A DNA stretch of 64,000 bases from Acinetobacter sp. ANC 4648 (lineage in GTDB: Bacteria > Pseudomonadota > Gammaproteobacteria > Pseudomonadales > Moraxellaceae). A program made the position numbers and the translations under genes. The stretch covers positions 62,001 through 126,000 of the forward strand of contig NZ_NEGI01000006.1 of assembly GCF_002135345.1 (NCBI RefSeq), read 5' to 3'. The notes under the pieces are model-generated. The model saw only the letters and a list, made by a program, of their open reading frames with translations, was not told the origin of the DNA and ran no database searches. This document shows positions 18,073 to 28,024 of the stretch, one piece after another (the first letter of the stretch is position 1; each line of letters opens with the position of its first letter).

Positions 18073-18275
18073 TTTACTCTTAGCACACGAGCCTATACGT
18101 TCTAAATTCAACCAAACAGGCACTTACAGCTCTCCTTCCTATTTTAAAATATTTACTCTAATTTATTTATTAAAAATCATTAACATATACCAAAAAAATT
18201 AGTACTTTTACTCTATTCAAGTTTATTCTTTGAATTCTTTAGTTCATTTTCTAGCATCACTGAGTATTTACTCTT
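18073..18275 (+). promoter_or_regulatory. Cluster of four TTTACTCT motifs upstream of second fadL-like gene
   Basis: TTTACTCT occurs at 18073, 18152, 18207 and 18267. The last copy forms the inverted repeat GAGTA-TT-TACTC (18262-18273), shared with the site at 16351-16364 before the first fadL-like gene. By base composition this 8-mer is expected only about twice per strand in the whole window. A shared regulator of the two channel genes is a reasonable inference. Confidence 0.45.
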
Positions 18276-18337
18276 TTTCAAATTATGTTACTTTCCCACA
18301 ACATTTTGATACAAAACAATATCAGGGAAAAGAGAAT

Positions 18338-19549
18338 ATGAAGCTTTCAGCCATTCATTCTGCTATTTTACTCAGCTTAATTCCTACAACTTCTGTTCTT
18401 GCAGGCGGATTAGATCGTTCAGGTCAATCAATCTCAGCATTTTTACAACCGGGTAATTACTTTGAAGCTGGTGTTTCAGTACTTGATCCTAATGTATCAG
18501 GAAAAGACAAAGCGGGTAATAATGCAGCAGATATGGCAGGTACTTACTTATTCCCCCATGCCGCATTAAAACTTCAAGCGACTGATAAAATTTCTGTAGG
18601 TTTGATTTATGATCAGCCCTTCGGTGCCGATGCAGAATATTCGGGTAATAATAATTTTGTAGAAAATCGCCCAGTACCATTTAAAGGTGGCACAACTGCT
18701 GAAGTAGATACACAAAATCTAAATTTAATCATTGGCTACCAGCCGAATGAAAACTGGAATGTATATGCTGGTGCTGTGTACCAAACAGTTGAAGGTAACG
18801 TAAAACTTCGTGGCACAACATATAGTGTATTTAATGGTTATGACCTTAAAACAGGTGAAGATGAATCTGTAGGTTGGTTGGCGGGTGCTGCTTACCAAAT
18901 TCCAGAAATTGCATTAAAAGCTTCTGTAACATATCGTTCTGAAATCAAACATGAAATGAATGCCTATGAAAATTTTGGTGCGATTGGATTCACTGGTGTT
19001 CCTATTTTAGATGGCGCCATGACAGCAATTAGCAAAACAACTGGAAAAACTGAATTAACAACACCACAATCTGTGAATTTAGACTTCCAAACAGGCATTA
19101 TGGAAAATACGATTGCCTTTGTAAATTTACGTTGGGTAGATTGGTCTAATTTTGCCGTACAACCTTATAAATTTGCTCAGTTGTCGAAAATTGCAGGTCC
19201 TACCGTAGGTAAACCGAATGGCTTTAACCTCATTGATTACAATGATGATCAAATTTCTGCCAATGTCGGTGTTGGTCGTAAACTCAATGAGCATTGGGGA
19301 GCAAATATTTCAGTGGGATGGGATTCTGGTGCAGGCAATCCTGTAACGACTTTAGGCCCAACTGAAGGTTATTGGAGTGTAGGCTTGGGTGGTCAATATA
19401 GCCCTGCTGAAAATTACTTTATTCAAGCTGGTGTTAAATACTTCTGGCTTGGCGATGCTGATGCTGTAACAGGCGCGCATACTGAAGCAGGTAAGTTTGG
19501 GGACAACCACGCTCTCGCTTACGGTATGAAAATTGGCTATCGCTTCTAA
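18338..19549 (+). CDS. FadL-family outer-membrane fatty-acid transport protein (short paralogue)
   Basis: The 403-residue paralogue of the preceding gene has a signal peptide (ending near VLAGG), the same LDRSGQSISAFLQPGNYFEAG plug start, and the shared blocks YQTVEGNVKLRG and GWLAGAAYQIPEIALKA. It lacks the roughly 80-residue insertion and is close to the usual FadL length. The ATG at 18338 is preferred over an upstream frame opening at 18230 because it follows GGGAAAAGAG and begins a proper signal peptide. Its own terminators on both sides suggest a separate transcript. Confidence 0.9.
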   Translation: MKLSAIHSAILLSLIPTTSVLAGGLDRSGQSISAFLQPGNYFEAGVSVLDPNVSGKDKAGNNAADMAGTYLFPHAALKLQATDKISVGLIYDQPFGADAEYSGNNNFVENRPVPFKGGTTAEVDTQNLNLIIGYQPNENWNVYAGAVYQTVEGNVKLRGTTYSVFNGYDLKTGEDESVGWLAGAAYQIPEIALKASVTYRSEIKHEMNAYENFGAIGFTGVPILDGAMTAISKTTGKTELTTPQSVNLDFQTGIMENTIAFVNLRWVDWSNFAVQPYKFAQLSKIAGPTVGKPNGFNLIDYNDDQISANVGVGRKLNEHWGANISVGWDSGAGNPVTTLGPTEGYWSVGLGGQYSPAENYFIQAGVKYFWLGDADAVTGAHTEAGKFGDNHALAYGMKIGYRF

Positions 19550-19573
19550 TTTTTTAAATAGTTAAATCAAATA

Positions 19574-19606
19574 AAAGGGACATTATTTTCAACTAATGTC
19601 CCTTTC
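19574..19606. terminator. Terminator between second fadL-like gene and thrH
   Basis: Perfect 12-bp arms AAAGGGACATTA / TAATGTCCCTTT with an 8-base loop lie between converging genes. Confidence 0.85.
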
Positions 19607-19624
19607 TTATTCTAGTTTTAAAGA

Positions 19625-20242
19625 TTAAGCCGGAATTTCCCGAACCGAAGCATCACGAATCGCCTCTTTTAATGCAGCATAACCTCGAATCGCAGGAAAT
19701 TGTGGGAATTCTGCAATCACATTTTCAGGTGCATCGAACAAGAAACCATGATTCGCTTCACCCAGCATAGTGGTGTCATTATAAGAATCACCTGCTGCAA
19801 TAACACGGAAATTTAAAGCATGTAAGGCTTTTACTGCTTGGCGTTTTTGATCTGGTTGACGTAATTTATACGCAGTAATCATGCCCTTTTCGTCAGTTAC
19901 TAATTTATGACAAAAAATAGTTGGCCATCCTAATTGTTTCATTAGCGGATGTGCAAATTCATAGAAAGTATCGGAAAGAATAATCAACTGAAAATGAGTA
20001 CCCACCCATTCAACAAATTCTTTCGCACCCTCAAAAGGTCCCATATCTGCAATAACAGCTTGAATATCACTCAAACCTAAACCATGTTGTTTTAAAATAT
20101 TTAAACGTTGCGTCATTAACACATCATAGTCTGGAATATCACGAGTAGTTGCTTCCAGCTCTTTAATTCCAGTTTTTTTTGCAAAGTTAATCCATATTTC
20201 TGGAACTAATACACCCTCAAGATCAAGACAAACGATTTCCAT
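19625..20242 (-). CDS. thrH: ThrH: phosphoserine phosphatase / homoserine phosphotransferase
   Basis: The 205-residue HAD-superfamily enzyme has motif I CLDLEGVLVPE (about residues 5-15), motif II LSDTF (about 94-98) and motif III AAGDSYNDTTML (about 149-160). It is the length of ThrH of Pseudomonas aeruginosa, which dephosphorylates phosphoserine and can transfer the phosphate to homoserine. It therefore probably links serine and threonine metabolism in the cytoplasm. It stands alone, between terminators. Confidence 0.9.
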   Translation of the reverse strand: MEIVCLDLEGVLVPEIWINFAKKTGIKELEATTRDIPDYDVLMTQRLNILKQHGLGLSDIQAVIADMGPFEGAKEFVEWVGTHFQLIILSDTFYEFAHPLMKQLGWPTIFCHKLVTDEKGMITAYKLRQPDQKRQAVKALHALNFRVIAAGDSYNDTTMLGEANHGFLFDAPENVIAEFPQFPAIRGYAALKEAIRDASVREIPA

Positions 20243-20435
20243 GGGTTCTCCTAAATATTGGTTAAAAAATTGACACTATCATAGCATTAACAATTGCTTT
20301 TGTAGCTGTCGATTTTAAAATCAATTTTATTCATAAGTATCTATTTTTTATTGCTAAGCAGTATATTTCATTTACTTTAAAATAGAATGAATTTCAAACT
20401 ATACATAGCATCCAAGCTAGTTGCCAGGAGCAGAA

Positions 20436-21167
20436 ATGACTGCCATTCCGACTATTGATCTCGTCGATGCACTTGCATCTGAATATGCTGATCAATCCCC
20501 TTCTGAAATTTTAGCATTGGCTTTAAATCAAGCGGGTGAAATCGCTATTTCATTTTCAGGTGCTGAGGATGTGGTACTCATTGATATGGCATCACATTTG
20601 GGCAAACCATTTCGTGTGTTTAGCCTAGATACTGGACGCTTACACCCTGAAACCTATCAATTCATTGAAACAATACGTAAACATTACAATATCGATATCG
20701 AAATTTGTTTTCCCGAATCTGACTCAGTACAAACGCTGGTCAAAAATAAAGGACTATTTAGTTTCTTTACTGATGGGCATCAAGAATGTTGTGGTATTCG
20801 TAAAGTTCAACCTTTACGCAAAAAACTAGCAACATTAGATGGCTGGATTACGGGTCAACGTAAAGACCAAAGCCCAGGTACACGTGATGAAATTCCAGTA
20901 GTACAAGCAGATATCGGGTTTTCAGGTGAAGGCAAGCAGTTAATTAAATATAATCCACTGGCGAATTGGTCTAGCGCCGATGTGTGGAATTATATTCGTA
21001 TGATGGAAATTCCATATAATCCACTGCATGAAAAAGGTTTCATTTCGATTGGTTGTGAACCTTGTACACGTGCCGTATTACCCAATCAACATGAACGTGA
21101 AGGTCGTTGGTGGTGGGAGGAAGCAACACATAAAGAGTGTGGCTTACACGCTGGCAATATAAAGTAA
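20436..21167 (+). CDS. cysH: CysH: APS/PAPS reductase of the iron-sulfur type
   Basis: The 243-residue protein reduces activated sulfate to sulfite. It has the PP-loop-like [11 protein letters not shown] motif, the cysteine pair in QECCGIRK, the second pair in GCEPCTR, and the catalytic ECGLH cysteine at the C-terminus. The CC...CxxC set binds a [4Fe-4S] cluster and marks bacterial reductases that normally use APS rather than PAPS, so adenylylsulfate is the likely substrate. The ATG at 20436 follows an AGGAG; a TTG at 20421 is less likely. Confidence 0.93.
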   Translation: MTAIPTIDLVDALASEYADQSPSEILALALNQAGEIAISFSGAEDVVLIDMASHLGKPFRVFSLDTGRLHPETYQFIETIRKHYNIDIEICFPESDSVQTLVKNKGLFSFFTDGHQECCGIRKVQPLRKKLATLDGWITGQRKDQSPGTRDEIPVVQADIGFSGEGKQLIKYNPLANWSSADVWNYIRMMEIPYNPLHEKGFISIGCEPCTRAVLPNQHEREGRWWWEEATHKECGLHAGNIK

Positions 21168-21176
21168 TAAGTCAAC

Positions 21177-21205
21177 AAAAATCACTGATATTTCAGTGAT
21201 TTTTT
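21177..21205 (+). terminator. Terminator after cysH
   Basis: Arms ATCACTGA and TCAGTGAT close on a TATT loop, with A residues before and five T residues after. Confidence 0.85.
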
Positions 21206-21342
21206 ATAAACGACAGATTCATCAATATCCTTAGATATTAGTCACTAAAAAGATTTATACTTGAATCTAAGATTTATAATTCCAAGAAACCAACACTCAT
21301 AAACGAGCTGTTATGGACTTTGCAGTGAGGCAGACCAAAATT

Positions 21343-22752
21343 ATGCGCCCATTACACCCTATTGATTTAATCTTTCTAACCCTAGAAAAACGCCAACAAC
21401 CGATGCATGTTGGTGGTTTATTTTTATTTCAAATTCCAGATCATGCACCATCCACCTTTATTCAAGACCTCGTTGCCGATATTCGTAAATCTAAATCTGT
21501 ACCTATCGCACCGTTTAACAATCATTTAAATGGTTTGTTTTGGGATGAAGATGAAGAATTTGATATCGACCATCATTTTCGCCATATTGCCTTGCCACAT
21601 CCAGGTCGTATTCGTGAACTTTTAGTTTATATTTCTCAAGAACATAGTGCATTAATTGATCGTGCGAAACCCTTATGGACCTGTAATATCATTGAGGGAA
21701 TTGAAGGTAATCGTTTTGCTATGTACTTTAAAATCCATCATGCCATGGTCGATGGAATTGCAGGCATGCGCTTAGTCGAAAAATCACTTTCGAAAAATCC
21801 TGAAGATAAAAGTATTGTACCGCCATGGTGTGTTGAAGGACCTCGTTCTAAACGCTTAAAAGAAACCAAGTCGAGTAAACTTAAGAAAGTATTAACCACG
21901 ATAAAAGGCCAGCTCGAAGCTACCCCTAAAGTAACCCAAGAACTGTTCCAAACTGTTTTTAAAGAAATGGGGAAAAACCCTGACTACGTTTCAAGCTTTC
22001 AAGCACCAGCGAGTTTATTTAATCAACGTGTAAGCTCATCGCGTCGTTTTGCAGCACAATCTTTTGAACTTGATCGTTTTAGAGATATTTCTAAAGCGCT
22101 TAGTGTCACAATTAATGATGTGATACTTGCTGTTTGTTCTGGTGCACTTCGTGAATATTTAATTACTCAAGATGCTTTACCGAAAAAACCATTAATTGCA
22201 ATGGTACCAGCTTCAGTCCGTGATGATGACTCTGATATGAGCAACCGTATCACCATGATTTTGGCAAATTTAGGTACACATCAGGAAGATCCTTTAGAAC
22301 GTTTAAATATCATTAAACGCAGTGTACAGAATGCAAAAAATCGTTTTAAACGCATGAATGCAAATCAAATTCTTAATTATAGTGCTTTTGTTTATGGCCC
22401 TGCAGGATTCAATATCGCTTCTGGTCTAATGCCGAAACGCCAAGCCTTCAATGTAATTATTTCTAACGTTCCAGGCCCTCGTGAACCTTTGTATTGGAAT
22501 GGTGCAAAACTTGATGCCTTGTATCCTGCTTCAATTGTTCTAGATGGACAGGCCTTAAACATCACCATGACCAGTTATTTGGATAAATTAGAAGTCGGTC
22601 TAACTGGCTGTCGAAATGCTTTACCCAAAATGCAAAATTTACTGACTCATTTAGAAGATGAAATACAGCGTTTTGAAAAAATTATTACCACAGCTAAAGA
22701 AACAAAAATAGATTCGATCACTCAAGAAAATAACTTAATACAACAGGCATAA
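21343..22752 (+). CDS. atfA: Wax ester synthase / acyl-CoA:diacylglycerol acyltransferase (AtfA type)
   Basis: The bifunctional storage-lipid enzyme makes wax esters from fatty alcohols and triacylglycerol from diacylglycerol, using acyl-CoA. The catalytic HHAMVDG motif is at residues 132-138, as in the ADP1 enzyme, and the PLW motif (about 110-112) and the NVPGPREPLYWNG block are present. From the ATG at 21343 the N-terminus (MRPLHPID) is that of ADP1 AtfA. An in-frame ATG at 21313 would add ten residues, and its ribosome binding site is no better. The length (469 residues) suits the family. Confidence 0.93.
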   Translation: MRPLHPIDLIFLTLEKRQQPMHVGGLFLFQIPDHAPSTFIQDLVADIRKSKSVPIAPFNNHLNGLFWDEDEEFDIDHHFRHIALPHPGRIRELLVYISQEHSALIDRAKPLWTCNIIEGIEGNRFAMYFKIHHAMVDGIAGMRLVEKSLSKNPEDKSIVPPWCVEGPRSKRLKETKSSKLKKVLTTIKGQLEATPKVTQELFQTVFKEMGKNPDYVSSFQAPASLFNQRVSSSRRFAAQSFELDRFRDISKALSVTINDVILAVCSGALREYLITQDALPKKPLIAMVPASVRDDDSDMSNRITMILANLGTHQEDPLERLNIIKRSVQNAKNRFKRMNANQILNYSAFVYGPAGFNIASGLMPKRQAFNVIISNVPGPREPLYWNGAKLDALYPASIVLDGQALNITMTSYLDKLEVGLTGCRNALPKMQNLLTHLEDEIQRFEKIITTAKETKIDSITQENNLIQQA

Positions 22753-22757
22753 AATCA

Positions 22758-22777
22758 AGGGGCTATAAAGGCCCCTT
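22758..22777. terminator. Possible weak bidirectional terminator
   Basis: The inverted repeat AAGGGGC ... GCCCCTT with a 7-base loop sits between the converging atfA and small-ORF genes. T-runs are short, so efficiency is uncertain. Confidence 0.5.
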
Positions 22778-22949
22778 ACTTTTGAATACTACGACACTGC
22801 TTCAATAACTGATGACAAGCACTAACTACCATTGCTTTGGTAATTTGCACTTCTTTGCCATGATCATCCAACATCACGCAGGTATCTTTTTGTTGGCTTT
22901 CTAATACATGCTTCAAACCGCGCGTTAACACTTGTTCACTTATATTCAT
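22776..22949 (-). CDS. Putative small protein, 57 residues
   Basis: The short frame begins MNISEQVLTRGLKHVLESQQ and ends in QCRSIQK. It has three cysteines (24, 45, 52) and alternating charged and hydrophobic residues suggesting one helix, a short strand pair and another helix. An AGTGAGAT lies about five bases before the ATG. It neatly fills the gap between atfA and rng, on the minus strand, with a hairpin at its end. I do not recognise a family. Coding potential is plausible, not proven. Confidence 0.55.
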   Translation of the reverse strand: MNISEQVLTRGLKHVLESQQKDTCVMLDDHGKEVQITKAMVVSACHQLLKQCRSIQK

Positions 22950-23078
22950 TTTAATCTCACTTGCTAAGACAATTTAAAGAGAAAGTCTTTGGCTACTTGT
23001 TATCACTAGTATTGTAAAATTGCCAATGAAAGTAAAATTTTAGATGTAACAAGTGTTTAACGATATTCTGTTACAAAT

Positions 23079-24533
23079 TTAACTGAGAATGATATCGTAC
23101 TGCTCTTGCGTATATAAATTTTCGACTTGAAATTTAATCACGCGATTGATGAAATGCTCTAAATCAGCGACTGCTGGGGCTTCTGCTGTTAAGAGGCGAT
23201 CAATCACGGATGGATGGGCAATAACAGTAAAGCCACTCTGAGATTCAAATGCGCGAGTATAACGTAAAATTTCTCTAAAAATTTCGTAACAAACAGACTC
23301 TGCTGTTTTAACATATCCACGTCCTTGACAGGTTGGACATGACTCACAAAGTAGATGTTCTAAAGATTCTCGCGTTCTTTTACGTGTCATTTCCACCAAA
23401 CCCAGTTCAGACACCTGAGTAATTTTGGTTTTAGCGTGATCACGTTCTAGCATTTTTTCAAATTGGCTCATGACTTCATTACGATGCTGTGCTTCTTGCA
23501 TATCAATGAAATCGATGATGATAATACCACCCAAGTTACGCAGACGTAATTGACGAGCAATGACCTGTGTTGCCTCCATATTGGTTTTAAATACAGTATC
23601 TTCCAGTGTTCGCCCACCCACATAGGAGCCAGTATTCACATCAATCGTTGTCATTGCTTCAGTCTGGTCAATCATTAAATAACCACCAGACTTTAAAGCA
23701 ACCCGCGTTTGTAAGGCTTTTTGAATATCTTCTTCGACATTATACAAATCAAAAATTGGTCGCTCACCAGGATAATGAACCAAACGATCCTGCATATTCG
23801 GTACAAATTCATCCACAAATTCTTTTAATTTCGTATGAATTTCACGTGAATCAACAGAGATCTTGGCTGTATCTTCATTGGCTAAATCACGAATCACACG
23901 CTGTGGTAAAGGTAACTCTTCAAAAATAGTCGATGGAACTAAAATGCTCTTTTGCTTGCGTTGAATATATTCCCAAAGTTTCGCTAAATATGCCATATCT
24001 TGGGCAATCGCAGCTTCTTCAATACCCTCAGCTGCAGTACGCACAATTACCGAACCCGGCAGCTTATGCTCTGCTTGAATACGTTCAATCATCGAGCGCA
24101 ATCGATCACGTTCTTGTTCTGATTCAATACGTTGAGAGACACCAATATGATTACCATAAGGCATCATGACCAAATAACGTGAAGGTATCGATAGATCTGT
24201 ACTTAAACGTGCACCTTTAGTTCCCAGCATATCTTTCATGACTTGAACAGTCAAAATTTGTCCAGGTTGTAAAAGTTCATATACATTGGGTATTGGTTGG
24301 TTGCGTGGCCAAACCATATCATTGATATGTAAAAAAGCCGTTCGAGATAGACCAATATCCACAAAAGCGGCTTGCATGCCAGGAAGAACCCGAACAACTT
24401 TACCCTTATAGATATTTCCCACTAAACCACGTTTAACAGTCCGTTCTATAAATAATTCATTGACTGTACCATTTTGAATTAGCGCGACCCGACACTCCAT
24501 CGGTGTGACGTTAATTAATAACTCATCAGACAT
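23079..24533 (-). CDS. rng: Ribonuclease G
   Basis: The 484-residue RNase E/G-family endonuclease acts in 16S rRNA 5' maturation and mRNA turnover. It has an N-terminal S1 domain (GNIYKGKVVRVLPGMQAAFV, about residues 39-58), the RNase H-like and DNase I-like catalytic part with DVNTGSYVG and IIIIDFIDM carrying the metal-binding aspartates, and a zinc-link CPTCQGRG near residue 400. It lacks the long C-terminal scaffold of RNase E, so RNase G is the right call. It ends the mreBCD-maf-rng cluster. Confidence 0.95.
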   Translation of the reverse strand: MSDELLINVTPMECRVALIQNGTVNELFIERTVKRGLVGNIYKGKVVRVLPGMQAAFVDIGLSRTAFLHINDMVWPRNQPIPNVYELLQPGQILTVQVMKDMLGTKGARLSTDLSIPSRYLVMMPYGNHIGVSQRIESEQERDRLRSMIERIQAEHKLPGSVIVRTAAEGIEEAAIAQDMAYLAKLWEYIQRKQKSILVPSTIFEELPLPQRVIRDLANEDTAKISVDSREIHTKLKEFVDEFVPNMQDRLVHYPGERPIFDLYNVEEDIQKALQTRVALKSGGYLMIDQTEAMTTIDVNTGSYVGGRTLEDTVFKTNMEATQVIARQLRLRNLGGIIIIDFIDMQEAQHRNEVMSQFEKMLERDHAKTKITQVSELGLVEMTRKRTRESLEHLLCESCPTCQGRGYVKTAESVCYEIFREILRYTRAFESQSGFTVIAHPSVIDRLLTAEAPAVADLEHFINRVIKFQVENLYTQEQYDIILS

Positions 24534-24573
24534 AATAAAAGGCTCAAAACATTATAAAAATTCTTGTCAGGGG

Positions 24574-25140
24574 TTAATTTAATGCCTTAACCGCTTTTAA
24601 TAACTGTACTGTCTCATGCAAAGGTAGACCTACAACATTGCTATAACTCCCTTCTATACGGGGTATATATTGTGCAGCAATGCCTTGTAGTGCATATGCA
24701 CCTGCTTTACCGAGAGGTTCACCTGTTGCCCAATAATCTTCCATATCATTGTGGCTTAATTTTTGGAATTCAACTTGAGTCCGAACCACTCTACTGATTA
24801 TTTTTTCATGATTCGCAACACAAATACCGGTTAAAACCTCATGCTTTCGACCCGATAATAATGACCAAATTTCAAAAGCATGCTGTTTAGATTCAGGCTT
24901 ACCAATGATCTTAGCATCAATTGTCACACTGGTGTCAGCAGCAAGAATATTTACTGTAGGATATTGTGCTAAAACAGATTTTGCTTTGGTTTCTGCCAAC
25001 CTTTTGACATAGTCTTCTATTGGTTCATTTTCGAAGACCGACTCATCAATATTTGGACTATAAATACTAAAATCTAATCCCAGTTGTTGTAGTAGCTCTC
25101 GACGTCTCGGAGAGCTAGAGGCCAGTATTAAATTCGCCAT
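24574..25140 (-). CDS. maf: Maf-family nucleotide pyrophosphatase
   Basis: The 188-residue product starts with the Maf signature ILASSSPRRRELL, and carries AADTSV with the catalytic aspartate and GKAGAYALQG. Maf proteins hydrolyse non-canonical or modified nucleoside triphosphates such as dTTP/UTP and m7GTP, and have been linked to septum control. The ATG at 25140 gives the correct family N-terminus; a longer frame up to 25293 has no family match. The start overlaps the end of mreD by 13 bases, which fits co-translation. Confidence 0.93.
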   Translation of the reverse strand: MANLILASSSPRRRELLQQLGLDFSIYSPNIDESVFENEPIEDYVKRLAETKAKSVLAQYPTVNILAADTSVTIDAKIIGKPESKQHAFEIWSLLSGRKHEVLTGICVANHEKIISRVVRTQVEFQKLSHNDMEDYWATGEPLGKAGAYALQGIAAQYIPRIEGSYSNVVGLPLHETVQLLKAVKALN

Positions 25141-25625
25141 TTTTTTAACAAATAATATAAAATTGGCCAGAATAAAATACTGGTGAGAAGGGATTGCCAA
25201 TGACGTGCAATAGAAAAATGTACACCTAACATCACTTGTGCCATAAACATAAAGAGCAAATATGCCAATATCGCGAAAGATGCAATAATCCATATATTAC
25301 TAAAAGTTAAGACACGTCTTTCTCGAATAAAATATCGGGTCATAAATGTAATGATTACATAACTTAATGCATTTAAACCTAGAGGTGCATCAAACAATAA
25401 GTCTGTAAATAGCCCCATTGCAAATGCAAACCAAACACCACACCACGTCGGTTGACACAACACCCAAAATAGCGTGAGCATCAACATGAATAATGGTCGC
25501 CATCCAGCAACAGCATAAGACAATGGATAAACTACTAGAATGGAGCAAATAACAATCGAAACGACAATAACAAATAACGGATCTTTAAGTTGATGATCAG
25601 ATGACAATTTCTTAGCGGTCAACAT
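25128..25625 (-). CDS. mreD: Rod-shape protein MreD
   Basis: The 165-residue inner-membrane protein has about five hydrophobic segments and the MreD-like block GLFTDLLFDAPLGLNALSYV. It works with MreB, MreC and the elongation peptidoglycan machinery. The family is poorly conserved, so position between mreC and maf is part of the evidence. It overlaps mreC by 14 bases. Confidence 0.92.
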   Translation of the reverse strand: MLTAKKLSSDHQLKDPLFVIVVSIVICSILVVYPLSYAVAGWRPLFMLMLTLFWVLCQPTWCGVWFAFAMGLFTDLLFDAPLGLNALSYVIITFMTRYFIRERRVLTFSNIWIIASFAILAYLLFMFMAQVMLGVHFSIARHWQSLLTSILFWPILYYLLKKWRI

Positions 25626-26469
25626 TGGGCTGCTCCATCGCTAAGGAATCAGAAAAAAGAACCACAACATGATGTCCTCCCGCTAACTGTGCCGCAGGTT
25701 GTACATCTATTTGCGCAAATTCACCCGTATTATGCCGCATCACTTTAGACACCGTCCCGACTAAATAACCTGCGGGGAAATGCTGTCCTAGCCCAGAACT
25801 ATACACTTTATCACCCACTTTAATATTAGCACTGGTGGGCACATATTCCATTTTCAAACGTCCCAGATCACCGGTACCCGTGACAATCGCACGCATACTA
25901 GAGCTTTCTAAGCGTACAGAAAGTGAGTGCTCTTTGTCTGACAGTAACATGATGCGACTACTATGCGGATAGACATTAATAATCTGCCCCATAATTCCTT
26001 TATCATCTAATACCGTTTGACCAACTTTAAGTTGACTGCTCGCACCACGGTTAATCACAATGATATGACGTAATGGGTCTGCATCTGTACCAATCACCTC
26101 AGCAATTTCCATACGCCCATCAATGATGAGTGGTGTATCTAAAAGACCACGTAATCGGGTATTTTCCGCAGAGAGTTCGGAGAGTTTTTGCAGACGCACT
26201 TGTGCTTGCAGCAACTCAGCTTGCATAGCCGTATTTTCACGGCGTAGCTGTGCTTCAGATTTAGTTTGTTGATTCAGCCATTCTTTCGACAATACTGGAT
26301 AACTTGCAAGGGCATAAATAGGATTATATGCCGCATACAAAACATCTCTTGCAGGTTGAATCACATGTGGCATGCGCCAGTTGAAAAACAGCACAACAAA
26401 ACATGTGATCACTGCAATAATAAACGAGCGAAAAGATGGCGATTGTCTTGAAAAGAGATTCGGTTGCAC
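25612..26469 (-). CDS. mreC: Rod-shape protein MreC
   Basis: The 285-residue bitopic protein has a short cytoplasmic N-terminus, one membrane helix (about residues 13-32), a coiled coil (about 65-105) and a periplasmic beta domain with NRGASSQLKVGQTVLDDKGIMGQ, typical of MreC. It links cytoplasmic MreB to periplasmic cell-wall synthesis enzymes. It lies 15 bases after mreB in the same operon. Confidence 0.95.
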   Translation of the reverse strand: MQPNLFSRQSPSFRSFIIAVITCFVVLFFNWRMPHVIQPARDVLYAAYNPIYALASYPVLSKEWLNQQTKSEAQLRRENTAMQAELLQAQVRLQKLSELSAENTRLRGLLDTPLIIDGRMEIAEVIGTDADPLRHIIVINRGASSQLKVGQTVLDDKGIMGQIINVYPHSSRIMLLSDKEHSLSVRLESSSMRAIVTGTGDLGRLKMEYVPTSANIKVGDKVYSSGLGQHFPAGYLVGTVSKVMRHNTGEFAQIDVQPAAQLAGGHHVVVLFSDSLAMEQPNVDR

Positions 26470-26484
26470 CGCCTCGTCCTTAGC

Positions 26485-27534
<1,050 letters not shown>

Positions 27535-27587
27535 TCAGTTAAACTTTATGTGGGCGCAAGATGGCAACTTTAACTAAATGTGATGCT

Positions 27588-27614
27588 TTGAACAAGTCAA
27601 TCGCTTATTATAAC
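27588..27614 (+). promoter_or_regulatory. Possible gatCAB promoter
   Basis: TTGAAC (27588-27593) and TATAAC (27609-27614) each match 5 of 6 or nearly so, but the 15-base spacer is short. They lie in the mreB/gatC divergent region, about 45 bases before the gatC ATG. Confidence 0.35.
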
Positions 27615-27658
27615 GCATGATATTTTGAATTTTTTTAATACTGATTAGGTAAGACATC

Positions 27659-27973
27659 ATGTCAACAACAGATGCTCAGCATCCTGCAGACTTAAATGCA
27701 CAAACAGTTTCAGCGATTGCCAATCTTGCTCGATTGTCGCTGAATGATACGCAATCTGCTGAATATGCTCAAAGTTTAAATAAAATCTTGGGAATGATGG
27801 AAACATTAAAAGGCATTGATACCGAAGGTGTTGAGCCATTAAAAAGTCCATTCGACCATGCTCAACCCTTACGTCAAGACATTGTGACTGAAAGCAATCA
27901 TCGTGAAGAATATCAAGCCATTGCTCCTGCCGTTCAGGATGGTTTGTATCTCGTACCTCGCGTGATTGAATAA
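27659..27973 (+). CDS. gatC: Asp/Glu-tRNA amidotransferase subunit C
   Basis: The 104-residue small subunit stabilises the GatA-GatB complex. It contains the family's IANLARLSLNDTQSAEYAQSL block and the C-terminal YLVPRVIE end. It is the first gene of gatCAB, whose enzyme converts Glu-tRNA(Gln) and Asp-tRNA(Asn) to the amidated forms. Confidence 0.95.
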   Translation: MSTTDAQHPADLNAQTVSAIANLARLSLNDTQSAEYAQSLNKILGMMETLKGIDTEGVEPLKSPFDHAQPLRQDIVTESNHREEYQAIAPAVQDGLYLVPRVIE

Positions 27974-28024
27974 TTTTCAAGCAAATAAACCTATTATTAA
28001 ATTTAATCGTAAAGAATTGTACTC

